A DNA stretch of 64,000 nucleotides from Mesodorylaimus sp. YZB2_4 (taxonomy: Eukaryota > Nematoda > Enoplea > Dorylaimida > Dorylaimidae): contig JASANH010001367.1 in NCBI GenBank assembly GCA_030248295.1, positions 496,001-560,000 on the forward strand, in the 5' to 3' direction. Numbering within the stretch: the first letter of the stretch is position 1; every line of letters starts with the position of its first letter. The notes below the pieces were generated by a model. The model was given only the letters and a program-made list of their open reading frames with translations. It made no database searches and had not been told where the DNA came from. Below are positions 24,401 to 35,669 of this stretch, in pieces. A program made the translations under genes and the position numbers.

Positions 24401-24737
24401 GTGCCCACACTATGACGTCAGTGGTGTCGATATACACTGATTACGTCCATCGCCATTGTCCTTTTGGAAGGCGTTCCGATTGTTATGCATGGTGGCGAAG
24501 CCTTGCTGCGACTGTTACGACGCACTAAGCATGAGCGAAAACAAAGGCGAATAACGAGTCACCGACGTGTTTACCAGGATCGAACGTGATCACTAGCGTT
24601 AGAGGGGCAAGCATACACAAACATAGGCCCACCTAGCAATCACACTCCCTCTATTCATTGGTTGAAGTGAGAGAAACAAGTTGCACTTCAGTCGTGACTG
24701 CTCGACAACCAATTGCTGAACCAGTTGATCGTGTTCT
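21465..24737. other. Long spacer without a supported gene
   Basis: About 3.3 kb. It holds only short, unconvincing frames (for example near 22281-22652 on either strand) and no recognised domain. A small coding remnant around 22290-22560 cannot be excluded. The spacer separates the convergent bestrophin A (+) and PP1-like (-) genes, so both 3' UTRs lie at its ends. Confidence 0.5.
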
Positions 24738-26641
24738 TCAGACCGCTGCTCGGGCCCGCGGGTCGGACTGAAAGAAAGGCCGTTTTCCAGCTAGACAAAA
24801 GGGGATGCCGAAAGACCCTTCCCTACCTGCTTTGGCGGCCTCCATGACTGACTTGAAGAACGCATTTTCGAGTTCTGCACGAACGATCTCGTCCAACCGA
24901 GACAGAGCTGAAGATAAGATCTTTGTAATCGAACAGGACTGAAGCAGATGGACTTACTCTGCAGGCTGTACTCTGGTCGGGAGGACATGGTGTACTCGAA
25001 CAGAGTGGTGCTGCCTTCCACCTGAGCTTTGAGTTTCAACTTGGAATCTTCATTGGGCGACTGATGCAGCACGCTGACAGTCACCTCGATCGGGGACCCG
25101 CCTGCTGTGTTTCGATAACTCAAATGAGATTCGCCCGCTGTCACCGTCGTCCGCCACCATCTCTTTGGTGGTTCTGGTTGACCTGGATGATACTGAAAAT
25201 GGGACCTACAGTAGACGAAAAAAGGCCCCACTCGGTTCATGTTTCGCGTACCAACGAGTATCCAGCACCGTCGAACAATTGCTGCAATTGATTCAGCGTA
25301 CGACGAATCCACAAAGTGGTAGTATCCGAGCTCGTTCCTCCCGGGACTCCCGACATTGTCTCCTCTTCGCTGGCCACGTCGTCAGCTTTTGGTTTTTTCT
25401 GAGACGGTTCAAGCACCTTTGAAACAAAGTACATAATATTACTCGACGTCAGAACTGAAATTAACGTTCGCGTTATCTGACTTGTATCCGGCACACCATA
25501 CGGCGATCGACGGACAAGGTCGTGGCCGGGTTCCGGTACATGCCGGCATAGTTGGGAGCACTGAATATGGTGATCAGATGACCGTTGGCGAAGATGTCGT
25601 AGCCCTCGTCAAAGACCTAGCAACACACAAGTCCATGTTCCAACATATCTAAGACGTCAGCTCCTTGACACTTACCTGGTGAGCTCGTACGATCATGTCA
25701 ATATTGAACTGATCGCAGAATTCCAAAACCGTATCCTCACCGAACAAGTAACTCACGCCGCGCTCCGCATTCTCCTCCCAGCCTAAAAGAGAATTCGTTG
25801 AAGATAATCAACAACATGGTACACGACTTACCTGTGGTAGTCTTGCATGGATCGGACCAGAGTAAGTCGCAAATGATACCCTCATCGGGCACCTCGAGCG
25901 GCCTCTTGATTCGTCGGATATCGTCCAGGCTGCGCAGATGGCGAGGCAGACCTCCGTGAGCGCAGAAGATACGACGTCCGATCAGGGCGCAAAGTGGCAT
26001 GGCGTTGAAGGCTTCCTGTAACTAGGCCTATTCTAACTGGCATTTTCGGGGGAAAGAACCTACGTGAAACGCGTTCCAGACGCTCAGGCAGTATCGTTGA
26101 AGGCATTCGGTGTAGAACCCGTAAAAGCGATTGATAACGCGGCTTTCGTGGTTTCCTGATAAGCAATCCACGTGAGGTGAACTGTTAAACAAAGAGGATG
26201 AGTATGCTGTACCTCGGAGAAGGTAGACGGCTTGTGGATAGCGTGTCTTGAGGGCGAGTAGCAGGCAGATCACGTCTATGCTGCGAGGTCCTCGATCAAT
26301 ATAATCTCCTAAAACGTACACGATTTACATACAACCTTATCCATCACTCGTTGATCATGCTTACCCAAAAAGAGATATCGCGTCGCAGGGGGACGTCCAT
26401 TGGCTCCTAATAGGGCCACTAGGTCTCGAAATTGGCCGTGAATGTCACCCAGAACGATGATCGGTGGTTCGATTGAAACCAGAGTTTCTTGTTTGAGGAA
26501 AGACTCGGCTGCCAACTTTACCAGGCGATTGATTTCAGCGCCTTTTAAGTAGTGATTGCTGTTCACTCTGTCTTCACCGAGCAGCCGCGCGATCACTGAA
26601 TCGAGAAACTTCACGTTGTCATGTCCGTCCAAAGAAGCCAT
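24738..26641 (-). CDS. PP1-like Ser/Thr protein phosphatase with a C-terminal extension
   Basis: A 474-residue model from ten exons with consistent phases: 26365-26641, 26213-26308, 26064-26155, 25832-26015, 25676-25782, 25482-25616, 25252-25416, 24958-25192, 24827-24907, 24738-24790. The catalytic domain (residues 1 to about 300) has all metallophosphatase motifs: GDIHGQ (65-70), GDYIDRG (93-99), GNHE (125-128), CAHGGL and RAHQ. It would use two metal ions to hydrolyse phosphoserine/threonine. PP1 kinship is clear ([19 protein letters not shown], and [15 protein letters not shown] at the end of the core). It is divergent: SAPNYAGMY replaces the usual SAPNYCGEF. After the core comes an acidic linker (ADDVASEEE) and about 150 residues of unknown type with [32 protein letters not shown] and [17 protein letters not shown]. 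Start chosen at the ATG aligning with PP1 N-termini. The extension could belong to a separate gene, but splice phases join it cleanly. Confidence 0.88.
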
Positions 26642-27156
26642 CGTTGACAAGATGCCGCACGTAGCTGATGAAGCGACCGTTCTGGGAACAGAAGCATGAG
26701 AATGGGCAAAGCAGAGAAGACAAGACCATAAGCAGTGTAATGGCCTATACCCAGGTATATATAGGTATAATACACAGCGCATTGTGCGACGCTTTTGGGT
26801 TCTATCGGTATCAGAAAGCATGATTCAGTTACGTGTTCGAAATTCAGTTAAATGTTGAAGTAAAAGTTTGCAAGGAAAGGTGCTTCCGGAACACCTATTT
26901 CCAAAGCGCTTGATTTTTCCCACTCATCACAGATTCACGCAATACGCACCATCAAAAGCGGATCTATACACATTAATGGCATTGCGAATATGGACATACA
27001 AAAATCAATCCAAAATACAAAAAGTGCACGAACAGATTCTGCATTTCCGTAAAAACTTCGAAAAAGGTCAACGACTTGCACTAGAAAACGGAGGTAAAAA
27101 ACTTTGGTATCCAAAATAAGCCTAATCAGTAATGCGAGCAGTAATCACATAAAGGT
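26642..27156. other. Short spacer upstream of the PP1-like gene
   Basis: About 515 bases between the bestrophin B stop codon and the PP1-like start codon, both on the minus strand. It should contain the bestrophin 3' UTR and the phosphatase promoter or leader. A plus-strand 83-codon frame here looks like chance. Confidence 0.5.
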
Positions 27157-30100
27157 CTACAAAGTAGTCGGAGGCTCTTTAGTTGGTGGTTCGTCAGACG
27201 AAGGCAGGTTACGTTGCTGATGGGGCAGGGACGGTCTACTGCGATGGCGCACTCCATCCGTGTCTTCTCCGCTCGGTGGAGACCTCTCTGGAAATTGTGG
27301 CCTGGGAGGTTTGGGTGGTGGAGATTCATTGAGATAGAACATGGACTCTGGATCATCTGCGCCCCCTCGTTTTTGGTCTTCACTTTCGTTTAAAAGCTGA
27401 ATCAAAACTTCACCGCTTTCATCAATTTTTGATAATTTTTGTTCGTGAACTGATTGAGGACGTGAGGTTTTCTGCTCCGCTTGCTGACCAGTCTCGATGA
27501 CAACTTGTGGTTCAAGTATCTATAAAGAAAACTCTTTCAGCACGGAGCATCGATATAAAGCAGACCAATGTAGACTCACCTGCAATGGCACCTCCTGATC
27601 GACCTTCACGTTGTCCTTGTCTTTCTTCGACTTCTTATGTTTCAGCGGTGGACTAGTCGCCTGAGGCGGGGGCTTGAATCCGTCCAGAATCTCGTTGTCC
27701 TTACTGAGTAATCGACTAATGGGTCGGAGTAAAGCAGGCACATGCTTCTCCGATTTGCTATGCATTGCTGGTTGCACCATCGGCGATGACGGACCGGGAA
27801 CATTAGCGCTCGTCTGTCGACTGGTCACTCCTCCATTGGCCACGTGCGTATGGGGTGGGACTTCAGTAATACCCGCTTGCTTGTCAGGAACGCTAAAAGA
27901 AGCGTCGTTACGAAAAAACTATCAAAAGGGTCAATACCATTCTTACTTGACATTGGCAGCGGATCCAATGAATGGCACGGTTCCAGCTTTCGCCGAGGCC
28001 ACCGTGTGCGGTATGTCCGGCTCCTCGGCGTCCCAATGAATATCCTTTTCGATCGGTGGCAATTTATTATAGCTGTAGTCGACAACTGTATACGAAACCT
28101 GAAAAGCAACAAATCAGACTCTAAACCTCAGTCGCCTCGAGAGCAATAAACTAAAACCTCTTACTCTTAGGTTTCGATCGATAATGTAATTCGTCTCGAA
28201 ATCGTCATCATCCAAGCCCATCGGATTTATCAAAATTTCTGCCACCTAAAATCAAATCTTTAAGTCGAACGAAACTGAGTACCTACTTTAGAATAACTCA
28301 CTTTCAGCCATCCCAAATAGAACATGACTTGGCACACGGTGAAGAAGGGAAAGTAATATTCGGCGTGTTTCTTGACCAGATTAGCCGCCACTGTCGACGT
28401 TCCATTCCCGTCATTCCCGTTGTCATCGACAGGAAGCAAGGGCATGCTGGTAAAACTTTGACGACCGAACAAACATGCCAGCATAAAGATATAAACGGCC
28501 AAAGTGACCACCTGAAATAAAACGGTATGATAACGCAGAAGCGACACAAAATATAATGCATACCTGAGTGTAAACCATCGGTATCGGGATCCAATCCTGA
28601 AACACAGCATGCCTGAATGAACTTTGCATTCATGATCTGTAATTCTCATGTCTGGACTGAACCGGCCTTGTAGCTGAACCAGGACCCGAACCAAACTAGG
28701 TGGCTATCTTGACCGAACCAGGATCAAAATAAACCACTGCTTCCTTGCTGTTAGGCTAGATCAGACAAGCTGCAGCAAAGCTCCACAACTTATTCGATTG
28801 CAATGAGATTGAGATACATTCACGATAATCAGAATAAGTATATACTCGAAGCAGAAATTTAGCAGGAAGACTTGGAATGTCCATGGCCATAAATGGCGGA
28901 GACCAAGTATGGGTAAGGGGGCAGGAGGGGTAAGCCCGCCTGTTGGGCCAGGCAGGACACTGAACCCTTCCTCTCAAAACCCCCCCTACCTCAGGTCCAG
29001 CAGGAAGAAAGAAAAGGAAGCAAGCAAAAGCGATCAAATTGTATATGGGCAGGACCAGGACCAAGACCTGACCTGACTGACCAAGCCCTGGCCTCCAAGC
29101 ACAGGCCAGTGGTCCAGCCAGCCTATAATACTGTATGTGAACAGTCATACAACTCACTTACTCGACTCGACCCAAACCTGGCCTGGCCTGACCTGTCTCA
29201 CACGGAAGCAGATCAGGCTAGGGCGATCTGGTCTCTGCCTCCACCGCCATCCCCCTCCCAAAACCTCCCACCTAACCCAGCCGACCTTGCCCATACTTGG
29301 CGGAGACTGTGGTATTCAGTTCGCCAAGTGTTTCGCTTTGAGTTTGGATCCTATTTCATGAATGTCTCTTCACCAAAAGCCATATTAACTAATAGGTAAC
29401 TGTTCTATGTGCAGTAAGTAAGTGTGAAATGACGCAAGGCATGCAAGTTGGTCCTGGTTTGGTCGAAGCTGGCAGGGTGTCGAGTGCGAGAGAATTCTTG
29501 ATTTCCCCTGGACTTCTGTCCCAGTACGGACATGGGAGCCTACACGGGTCTCTGCAGGTTCGAATCACTCACTGACGACCTAGAACCGGTATGGAGAGAC
29601 ACCGGTTTGATTAGCTAGCTCTAATCCTGTGCCAAGAAGGGCCGGGCACGTGGAAGTGACTCACGTGCTGAAAACACACGTGCCGTGCGGACAGGCGGAG
29701 AAGGAACCACTTGCACGGAGAGGTGCGGGCTACACCTGGATGGGAAACATCAATCCCTGGGTTGATGTTTCAGCCCAAGAAAAAGCGGACCCCCCCCCCG
29801 GCCCAAGGCAAAAAAACCAACCCCCCCCCCCCCCCCCCCCCCCCCCCGCTATTTTCCCGCCAAATTGTTGTTCGCCAGCCCTTTAAGTTCAACAGGCTTT
29901 GTCCCAGTCACTTTCTGCTCCGGCGACTTCAGCCCATGACAGTCCCTCGTACTCCTATCAGGCTTGGTTGCAAGTCATATTTTGAATCTGAGATAAACAG
30001 AGACTTACGTGAGAAAATAAAACCCAGCACTTTTGTCGAAGGTCGAGGATATCCTTAAAAGAGAAGCATATGTGGGGATACGAAAAAGGACCAAAGAAAG

Positions 30101-31253
30101 AGCAGCATACGTCTCTGATCTTATTCATTTGACTGCTATCAAGTCGTTCTTCTTGTTTAGCTCGTTCCACCAGCATAAACGCCCAATGAAATGGAATCCA
30201 CCAGTTTGTATCCGTTGAGCATGCTGTCTCTTCGAACAGCTTTTGTTCTTCGGGTGTCATCAAACCTGAAATAAGTGCTAGATAATTTGAATGCATGCCA
30301 TCAGCAATCACAATCTCTCTCGTACCTGCATTTATCAAATACTCGAAACTGGGGAATCGTTTCTTGACTGGTATGCTGAGATCTCGAAAACACAAGATCG
30401 AACCCAAGTTCACGTAACGAGCGATCGTCCTGCGAAGCATGCGCGATGACACGTCGGTGCCGTGAAGATTGCCAGATATGTTGAACACGCATCTGGAAAA
30501 CAGGAATTCACGACTGATGACAAAGACCTCGTGAATGAATGAAATATCAGAGGGCCAAACGTCAAATTTGAACGTAGCTGGGAAATTTGCATAAGCATTT
30601 GCATAGACCTTGCCCAAACTTAAGATGGTCACAACTATCGAATCGGATGGACAGATATCTCACATCCGAACAAGACTCCCCGTCAGTGAACGACTCATCA
30701 CTCACGTCAAATGGCTTTCTATCAGACTGCAACACCAAACGCGTGAGAAATGTTCACTTACTTATCAGGCCAAGGAATATTCTCCCACTGAGTCCTAAAT
30801 TAAACAGAAAAACATATTTCCTAGTCCCAAAACAACGGGCCCAAACATTGCTTACCAACGTCTCGATATGACTCTAACCACATAGAAACCCACAATAAAC
30901 GTAACTGGGATATAATCAGCGAAATCTTCACAAGATTTACAAAATTCGGCAAACTTGCTGAAAAAATTAAGCCAGAAAATAGAACGCCCCTGATTCAGGA
31001 AACGGCACATCAGAATGTTTAAAAAACGATTTTTTCATCGCAAAAATTCAAATAATTAAAAAAACACAAAAGCTTACTTTTTTTGATAATTATTTAAAGC
31101 AAAATAAATTCCGAATAAACTGTAATAAAGTAATAAGAAAATTGCCATTTCTCCGTAAATAACTCTATAAATGCTTCCTCGATATCGAAAGAGCATACGA
31201 AAGAATCCACCCACTCTTTCTGTGGCCACTTCTTGTGCATAATTCACCGTCAT
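27157..31253 (-). CDS. Bestrophin-family anion channel B
   Basis: A 609-residue model. Exons: 31078-31253, 30856-30957, 30762-30794, 30326-30492, 30111-30265, 30009-30053, 28564-28596, 28302-28511, 28165-28245, 27947-28098, 27580-27892, 27157-27519. Phases are consistent and several exon lengths (167, 155, 45, 33, 81) equal those of the other bestrophins in the window. It keeps the pore-neck sequence [37 protein letters not shown], a longer Asn/Gly-rich loop after LFGRQ, and the calcium clasp [11 protein letters not shown] with IIDRNLRVS. The tail carries [10 protein letters not shown], a Lys-rich run [10 protein letters not shown], and a Pro-rich end (PPPKPPRP) that could bind SH3 domains. 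It has one extra intron (after RRW) relative to the other three. Intron 6 is enlarged to about 1.4 kb by repeat DNA. Confidence 0.92.
29610..29850 (+). repeat. Dispersed repeat and poly(C) tract in bestrophin B intron 6
   Basis: The stretch around 29740-29775 (CACCTGGATGGGAAACATCA onward to TTTCAGCC) matches, in opposite orientation, the sequence at about 49300-49345 with only a few mismatches. This defines a dispersed repeat. A box-B-like GGTTCGAATC lies just upstream near 29559. A run of 27 C at 29821-29847 ends the element and may mark a length-uncertain spot in the assembly. Confidence 0.5.
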
Positions 31254-33003
31254 TGTTTCTCAAAAGCTGGAAATTTTTTAGTGAGAGACTATCCCGACCT
31301 TATTTAGAGACCAGTCTTCGAAAATAAACCAGCCAGCTGCTGAGGGGGCGCCGCCAATGACGAGGCGCTGTTCTCCTCGCTCCCTCTCGCCACCCGGCTG
31401 CCTGAATGTCTCATCGTCAGCCCTACAGTATCGATTTTTCTAAAGGAGAGACTCTGTAATTTCTGATGCACCTAAAACTGCCTGGCCAGAAACCAGTCCA
31501 AGCTGTATGCAAATCAGTCACCCGTCTCATCTCTCAGGCTCATCGAGGGGGGCCGGAATGGTCCACCCCCTATCCATTTTCGGACACTAGCGTTTACTCA
31601 AAGTGATCTTCACGATGGATAGGCCCAATAATGATGTGATGCCATGTGCACAGCTCTATCAGTCTCCTATGATATGATGAACACCACGCATTGCTTCCAG
31701 CAACAGGACGCATATTTTACAGTGACTCACTGTCAGGCTACCACTGATGACTTGTGGTATCATGCGCAGTTTCGACCACCCATCGTATCCAAGCAATACT
31801 TGCATTGCCCAAAGTACAGGACCCTTCGTGGGGAGTTAGAGACAGAGGGAAGTTCCCACGAGGGTTTGCTCATGGTTTGACAGCTGATCGACTTTCGGCA
31901 AAGATCAAATCGAGGAGTCCCAAAAACTAAAATCACGCTGACATATAGTGTAGTTTGTATCTCCCGCGTATACAGTACATGCGAGCTGTGCGAAACTACC
32001 ACTATCACTTGCACATTAACTGCACATTCTGCAATGCTAAAATCATCCCCAGAACATTTTGAACGCCCCGTCTGTGAAGCACTATGGCCGCGGTCGCTCT
32101 AGGTCTGAGAATGGCTCTCGAACTGGCTATGGGGCCATTTGCAATCGGCTTATGGGATTATGGGGCCAGCACGCTTCCACTGCACAACTCTGCTCACCCT
32201 CACAAAATTCACAAAATCTCTGTTCACTTACACCAGTCTCCTTTTCTTCTTGTCCACGCAGGCGACGGTGAGTCGAATGGCATCTTTAACTTGAGCTTCC
32301 TTGGCGTCCATTTTCTTCACAAGGTTTCTTCTTGCTTTTTCCAATTTGGATCACTTTCATCCGCCGCGTTCGCCGCCTTTTTTCCCACAGGGTTGAACTT
32401 GATCAAATGCACCACCAAACGTTCTGCAGAGTCATGTGCTCACTAATACCCAGTCGGCGTCACAGGCAAGCGCAAATGAATTTTCTTGGACCGACATTAG
32501 CTGTCTTGCGTTTCATAATCTCTGCTCCATGTGCCTCAACTGGCATGGCTTCACCTCCCTCCCCCCCCCCCCCAGCTCTCCACCCAATTTGGCCAGCGCA
32601 TTTCGTCCCTCTGCATGTACAGCAAGAATGCACGGCAGTCGGCGCTATCCTCTGTAAGACCAGTTCTCCCGAAGCAAGAGAGTGTAAGAGTAGGTCAGCA
32701 GTGATGGTCAGGCTTGTTTGTGCTCACCGTTTAAAAATTTAGATTTCTTACAGTCCCCGAGCCCTGGAAAGATCAATGCTTGAATTTACTGTACAGTGCT
32801 TCCGTCTGTCAGTGCGGCCGACAAAGTGGACAGTGTAAAGAGCGGCACAGCAGCCATTCTATGCATTCATTCTATTCTTGCGCTTGTTGGAAGTCGGTCG
32901 GTTGGCGTGTTTGCCGTCAAAGAGGTGAGCACATTGACTTTTTTGGTGTCTTTGGATAAAGAATTCTTCTTTTTCTAGAAGTCGTCGTTCGAGTGAGAAG
33001 CCA
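31254..33003. other. Spacer between divergent bestrophin B and SH2 genes
   Basis: About 1.75 kb, expected to hold the promoters of both divergent genes. It contains a 13-C run near 32561-32573 and one short minus-strand candidate exon listed separately. A pyrimidine-rich TTCTTTTTCTAG just before the SH2 gene start codon (ending near 32978) looks like a splice or trans-splice acceptor for a 5' leader. Confidence 0.4.
32232..32311 (-). CDS. Possible short first exon, unknown protein
   Basis: An ATG in good context opens a frame reading MDAKEAQVKDAIRLTVACV and a Lys/Arg-rich end. It stops at a strong donor (GTAAGTG). The sequence is protein-like, but I could not find a following exon, so it may be chance or a remnant. 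Confidence 0.22.
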
Positions 33004-33966
33004 ATGTCATCGGATCAGGGCTTGGTCGATCGAGGAAGTGTCGGTTCGACGCAGCGCCGAAGTGCGGAAGAAGGATCGCTGACGAGGTTCTGCCCGCCGA
33101 GGCCAATCCACATGTTGCCCTTCTACTATGGTCGGAAGAAACCAGCCGAAGTGTCGAGTAAGCTGAAGGAACCCGGTGACTATCTGCTGTTCGTGAACGC
33201 GGACAATGGCCAGTTGACGTTGTGCGTGCGAGGCGAGGGCAAGGACAAGGAGCCCGGCAAAGACCATCTGACTCCGGTGGTGAAAAGGCGCAGCGACAAC
33301 AAGTTCGTCATCGAGGGAGACCGCGAACACAACGCCCAAGGATTCACGACCGTCGAAGAGTTGACCACCTACTACGAGGTGTACGGTCTGGCTGTAAAGG
33401 TAAGTCATCTTAAGGTGAGATCTCTGGAGATCAGGTTTCTCGGCTTTGCGTTGCAGGAAGAGAAACCCACGAAGGAGAGTCCTCAGGCCGTCGAGGTGCG
33501 TTTGAACCAGCCGATCAATATTCGTGCCGATGAAAAGCCGCCCTCGGATCGCCGTCGTCCCTTTCGTCACATCAAAGATTTGGCACATTTCCACGGGCAA
33601 CTGTCTCAGGACGAGGCCAACAAGCTGCTCGCGTCGGACGGCGACTACTTGCTCCGCGAGGACCCGCAAAAACGAGGCGTCTTCTTCCTGAGTGTCCGTG
33701 GCAATGGCACATTCCTGCATCACGCGGTAAGGAGTCAGTGCTCAATTTCTGAGCGATCTTTGACTATGTGAAATTTTTATTTTTAGTTGGAACGCGATCC
33801 GGCGGAAGGGGGCTACGTACTACCCCGAGACAAAGAGAAAGACATGCCGGCCGAATGCGTCGCCCTGATCGACGAGTGGGTTCAGTTCCACGCCCTCCAC
33901 AACGTCCCCGTGCTCGGCAAGTTCCCCCTCATTCGATCCGTCGTCAAACCGACCAAGAAACCGTGA
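33004..33966 (+). CDS. Tandem SH2-domain protein
   Basis: Three exons, 33004-33399, 33457-33726 and 33787-33966, give 281 residues. Two SH2-like domains fill the protein and no kinase or other enzyme follows. The first (about residues 33-130) starts at LPFYYGRKKP and has GDYLLFVN where the phosphotyrosine-binding FLVR motif is expected, so its key Arg is missing. The second (about 190-270) has FHGQLSQDEANKLL and GDYLLRED, which keeps that Arg. SH2 domains bind phosphotyrosine peptides; here only the second looks competent, and the first may be structural or bind differently. The layout suggests an adaptor. The coding DNA is notably GC-rich with a long open antisense frame, a composition effect. 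A poly(A) signal follows at 34165. Confidence 0.85.
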
Positions 33967-35669
33967 GATGATTATGATCGATGTCACGCGTGATTTTCGC
34001 TGCGCTGTTTGGTGTTGTGCTCGTTCGATGCTCTGATGTATGTACGGTAGATTCCGGACTTGTGGTTGCGCAATAGCAATTCATCGAAACATGACTTCCC
34101 ATTCTTTTGCACCTGAGATGTATCAAAGGAACCTGAAAGTGGCCAAACTCACTGAGAATCGATCAATAAATCACCTGTCGTAGTCCATCGCCTCGCCTTG
34201 TCGCAAGCTGTTCAATGCGTGTACAAGGTTCAAAGGGTTAGCATGCACACGTGACTCCCTGTTGTCCATTCAGATCAACCCTTCTCTCCAAGTGCCTCGA
34301 AATAGACTCCGCGCCACGCCACTATTAAGCAGCCCTATCAAGTCACCCGGTCATGGGATATGTATCCACAAATCCCAGACACCAAGCAGGAATTACGGAC
34401 GCTCGTATGTACGTAGTGCTCGGCAGGAGCGAGCAAAAGCGCTCTTATCTTTATCAGACGAAGTCAGAGAAATGTAACTGTAACTCCTGTAACTCTATCA
34501 CCAGTCTTCTATGCTTGAACTTGTGTAAAATGAAATCCTGCTGCTACATTGAGAGATCCATTAGCCTATCGACTCAGGCCGCATGATCTTCCTGGGGCCC
34601 CATAAAGAGTGTTACTGGATACACCGGAATCGACAAGATTGGTTAAAGGACAAGGGTGTTCAGGGACAATAGACTCAATCTGCGCACAACGTTTTCTGTA
34701 CTTCTGCCCTGAACATCGCCTTACCAACAGTTCTGCACCCCGTACCCTTGCTCACAGTTCGTAGTACTGCTTGACTCGGTAGGAGCCTTTTTAGTTTACC
34801 GACCGGTCATGACTTTGTGCTTTTCACAGTGCATGCTGATTGGGTTTGTTGCGCAGTTAAGCCTCCATCGGCCGGCGCTGATTGGTGCCTCCGCGCTAAG
34901 GAACCCTTGTGGCAGGTAATACACGTAAGTGGGGTACCCACAGACTGCCGTATCTCCCCAAAGTGGCGCTAAGGTAAACTCTTAAATCAAATCAAGGGGT
35001 TGGACGACACAGGTGATTATCAGGCACCAAAAACTCACTGCAAAAGTGTGAGTATTTCAGAGTCCTTCTGCTGGTTCAAAGTTGGAGTTTGGTCATAGCG
35101 TAGATGGACTCCTTTATCTTCAGGAGCCAGTCGGATCTCGCACGATTGATGATGCGAAAAGCATCGCAGCCTGGCGTCATGCCCCGCTCCAAGCATGTGA
35201 TCCATGACAGTCGAATCCGCTGCTGGTCTGGCACACATAAGTAGGACCACACTCATGACAAACCTGCGATCAGATGAGGGGGAGATATGCTTTTACTGGG
35301 ATCCAGCAGACTAGAAAACTAGCAGCTTTAGATCCAAAAAAAGTCACCAAAAAAGACATGTGCAAAAAGTATGTGCACATCCAAGTCGGCGCTATTCTCT
35401 GTGGGAGCTCCTGTAACTCCTGTTTCTCAAACAGCAATAAAGCTGATCAGACCACTGATAACCTGCTCAATTTTGCTTCATTCCAAAGATGGCTGCCACC
35501 ATTTTCATGGACAGACTGTTCTCGCGTGTTTACTAATAAACAGAACAAGTCAGATCGCTGGGTAGCTGAGGAGCAGTAAAAAGGGCTAGTTCCACGAGAT
35601 GACAAATGGGGCATAACAATGAAAAGGTGCAGGGGGTACACGTGTGTCATTCGGCAGTCATTATGACAA
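33967..35669. other. Spacer between convergent SH2 and bestrophin C genes
   Basis: About 1.7 kb holding two 3' UTRs and no supported gene. A short sequence beginning AGTCGGCGCTATTCTCTGT at 35384 has a near copy at 32637 and a weaker one near 39577, a hint of a small dispersed repeat. Confidence 0.45.
34165..34170 (+). terminator. Poly(A) signal AATAAA of the SH2 gene
   Basis: A canonical AATAAA about 200 bases after the stop codon is the likely 3'-end signal of the tandem-SH2 transcript. Confidence 0.5.

Noticed and set aside
26868-27119. Plus-strand 83-codon frame with Lys-rich end (KKLWYPK)
   Set aside because: It lies in the gap between two minus-strand genes, resembles no family I know, has AT-rich chance-like composition and no splice support.
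29545-29575. GGTTCGAATC resembling a tRNA B box
   Set aside because: No tRNA cloverleaf can be drawn around it. It is probably part of a dispersed repeat.
29629-29886. Pro-rich frames over the C-rich tract
   Set aside because: They are translations of a poly(C) run and repeat DNA within an intron.
32084-32446. Plus-strand frame beginning MAAVALGLRMALELAMG
   Set aside because: Only the first 30 residues look protein-like, no exon structure extends it, and the rest is spacer-like sequence.
33007-33723. 238-codon antisense frame over the SH2 gene
   Set aside because: It is a by-product of GC-rich codon usage on the plus strand; the plus-strand domains and splice sites are clear.
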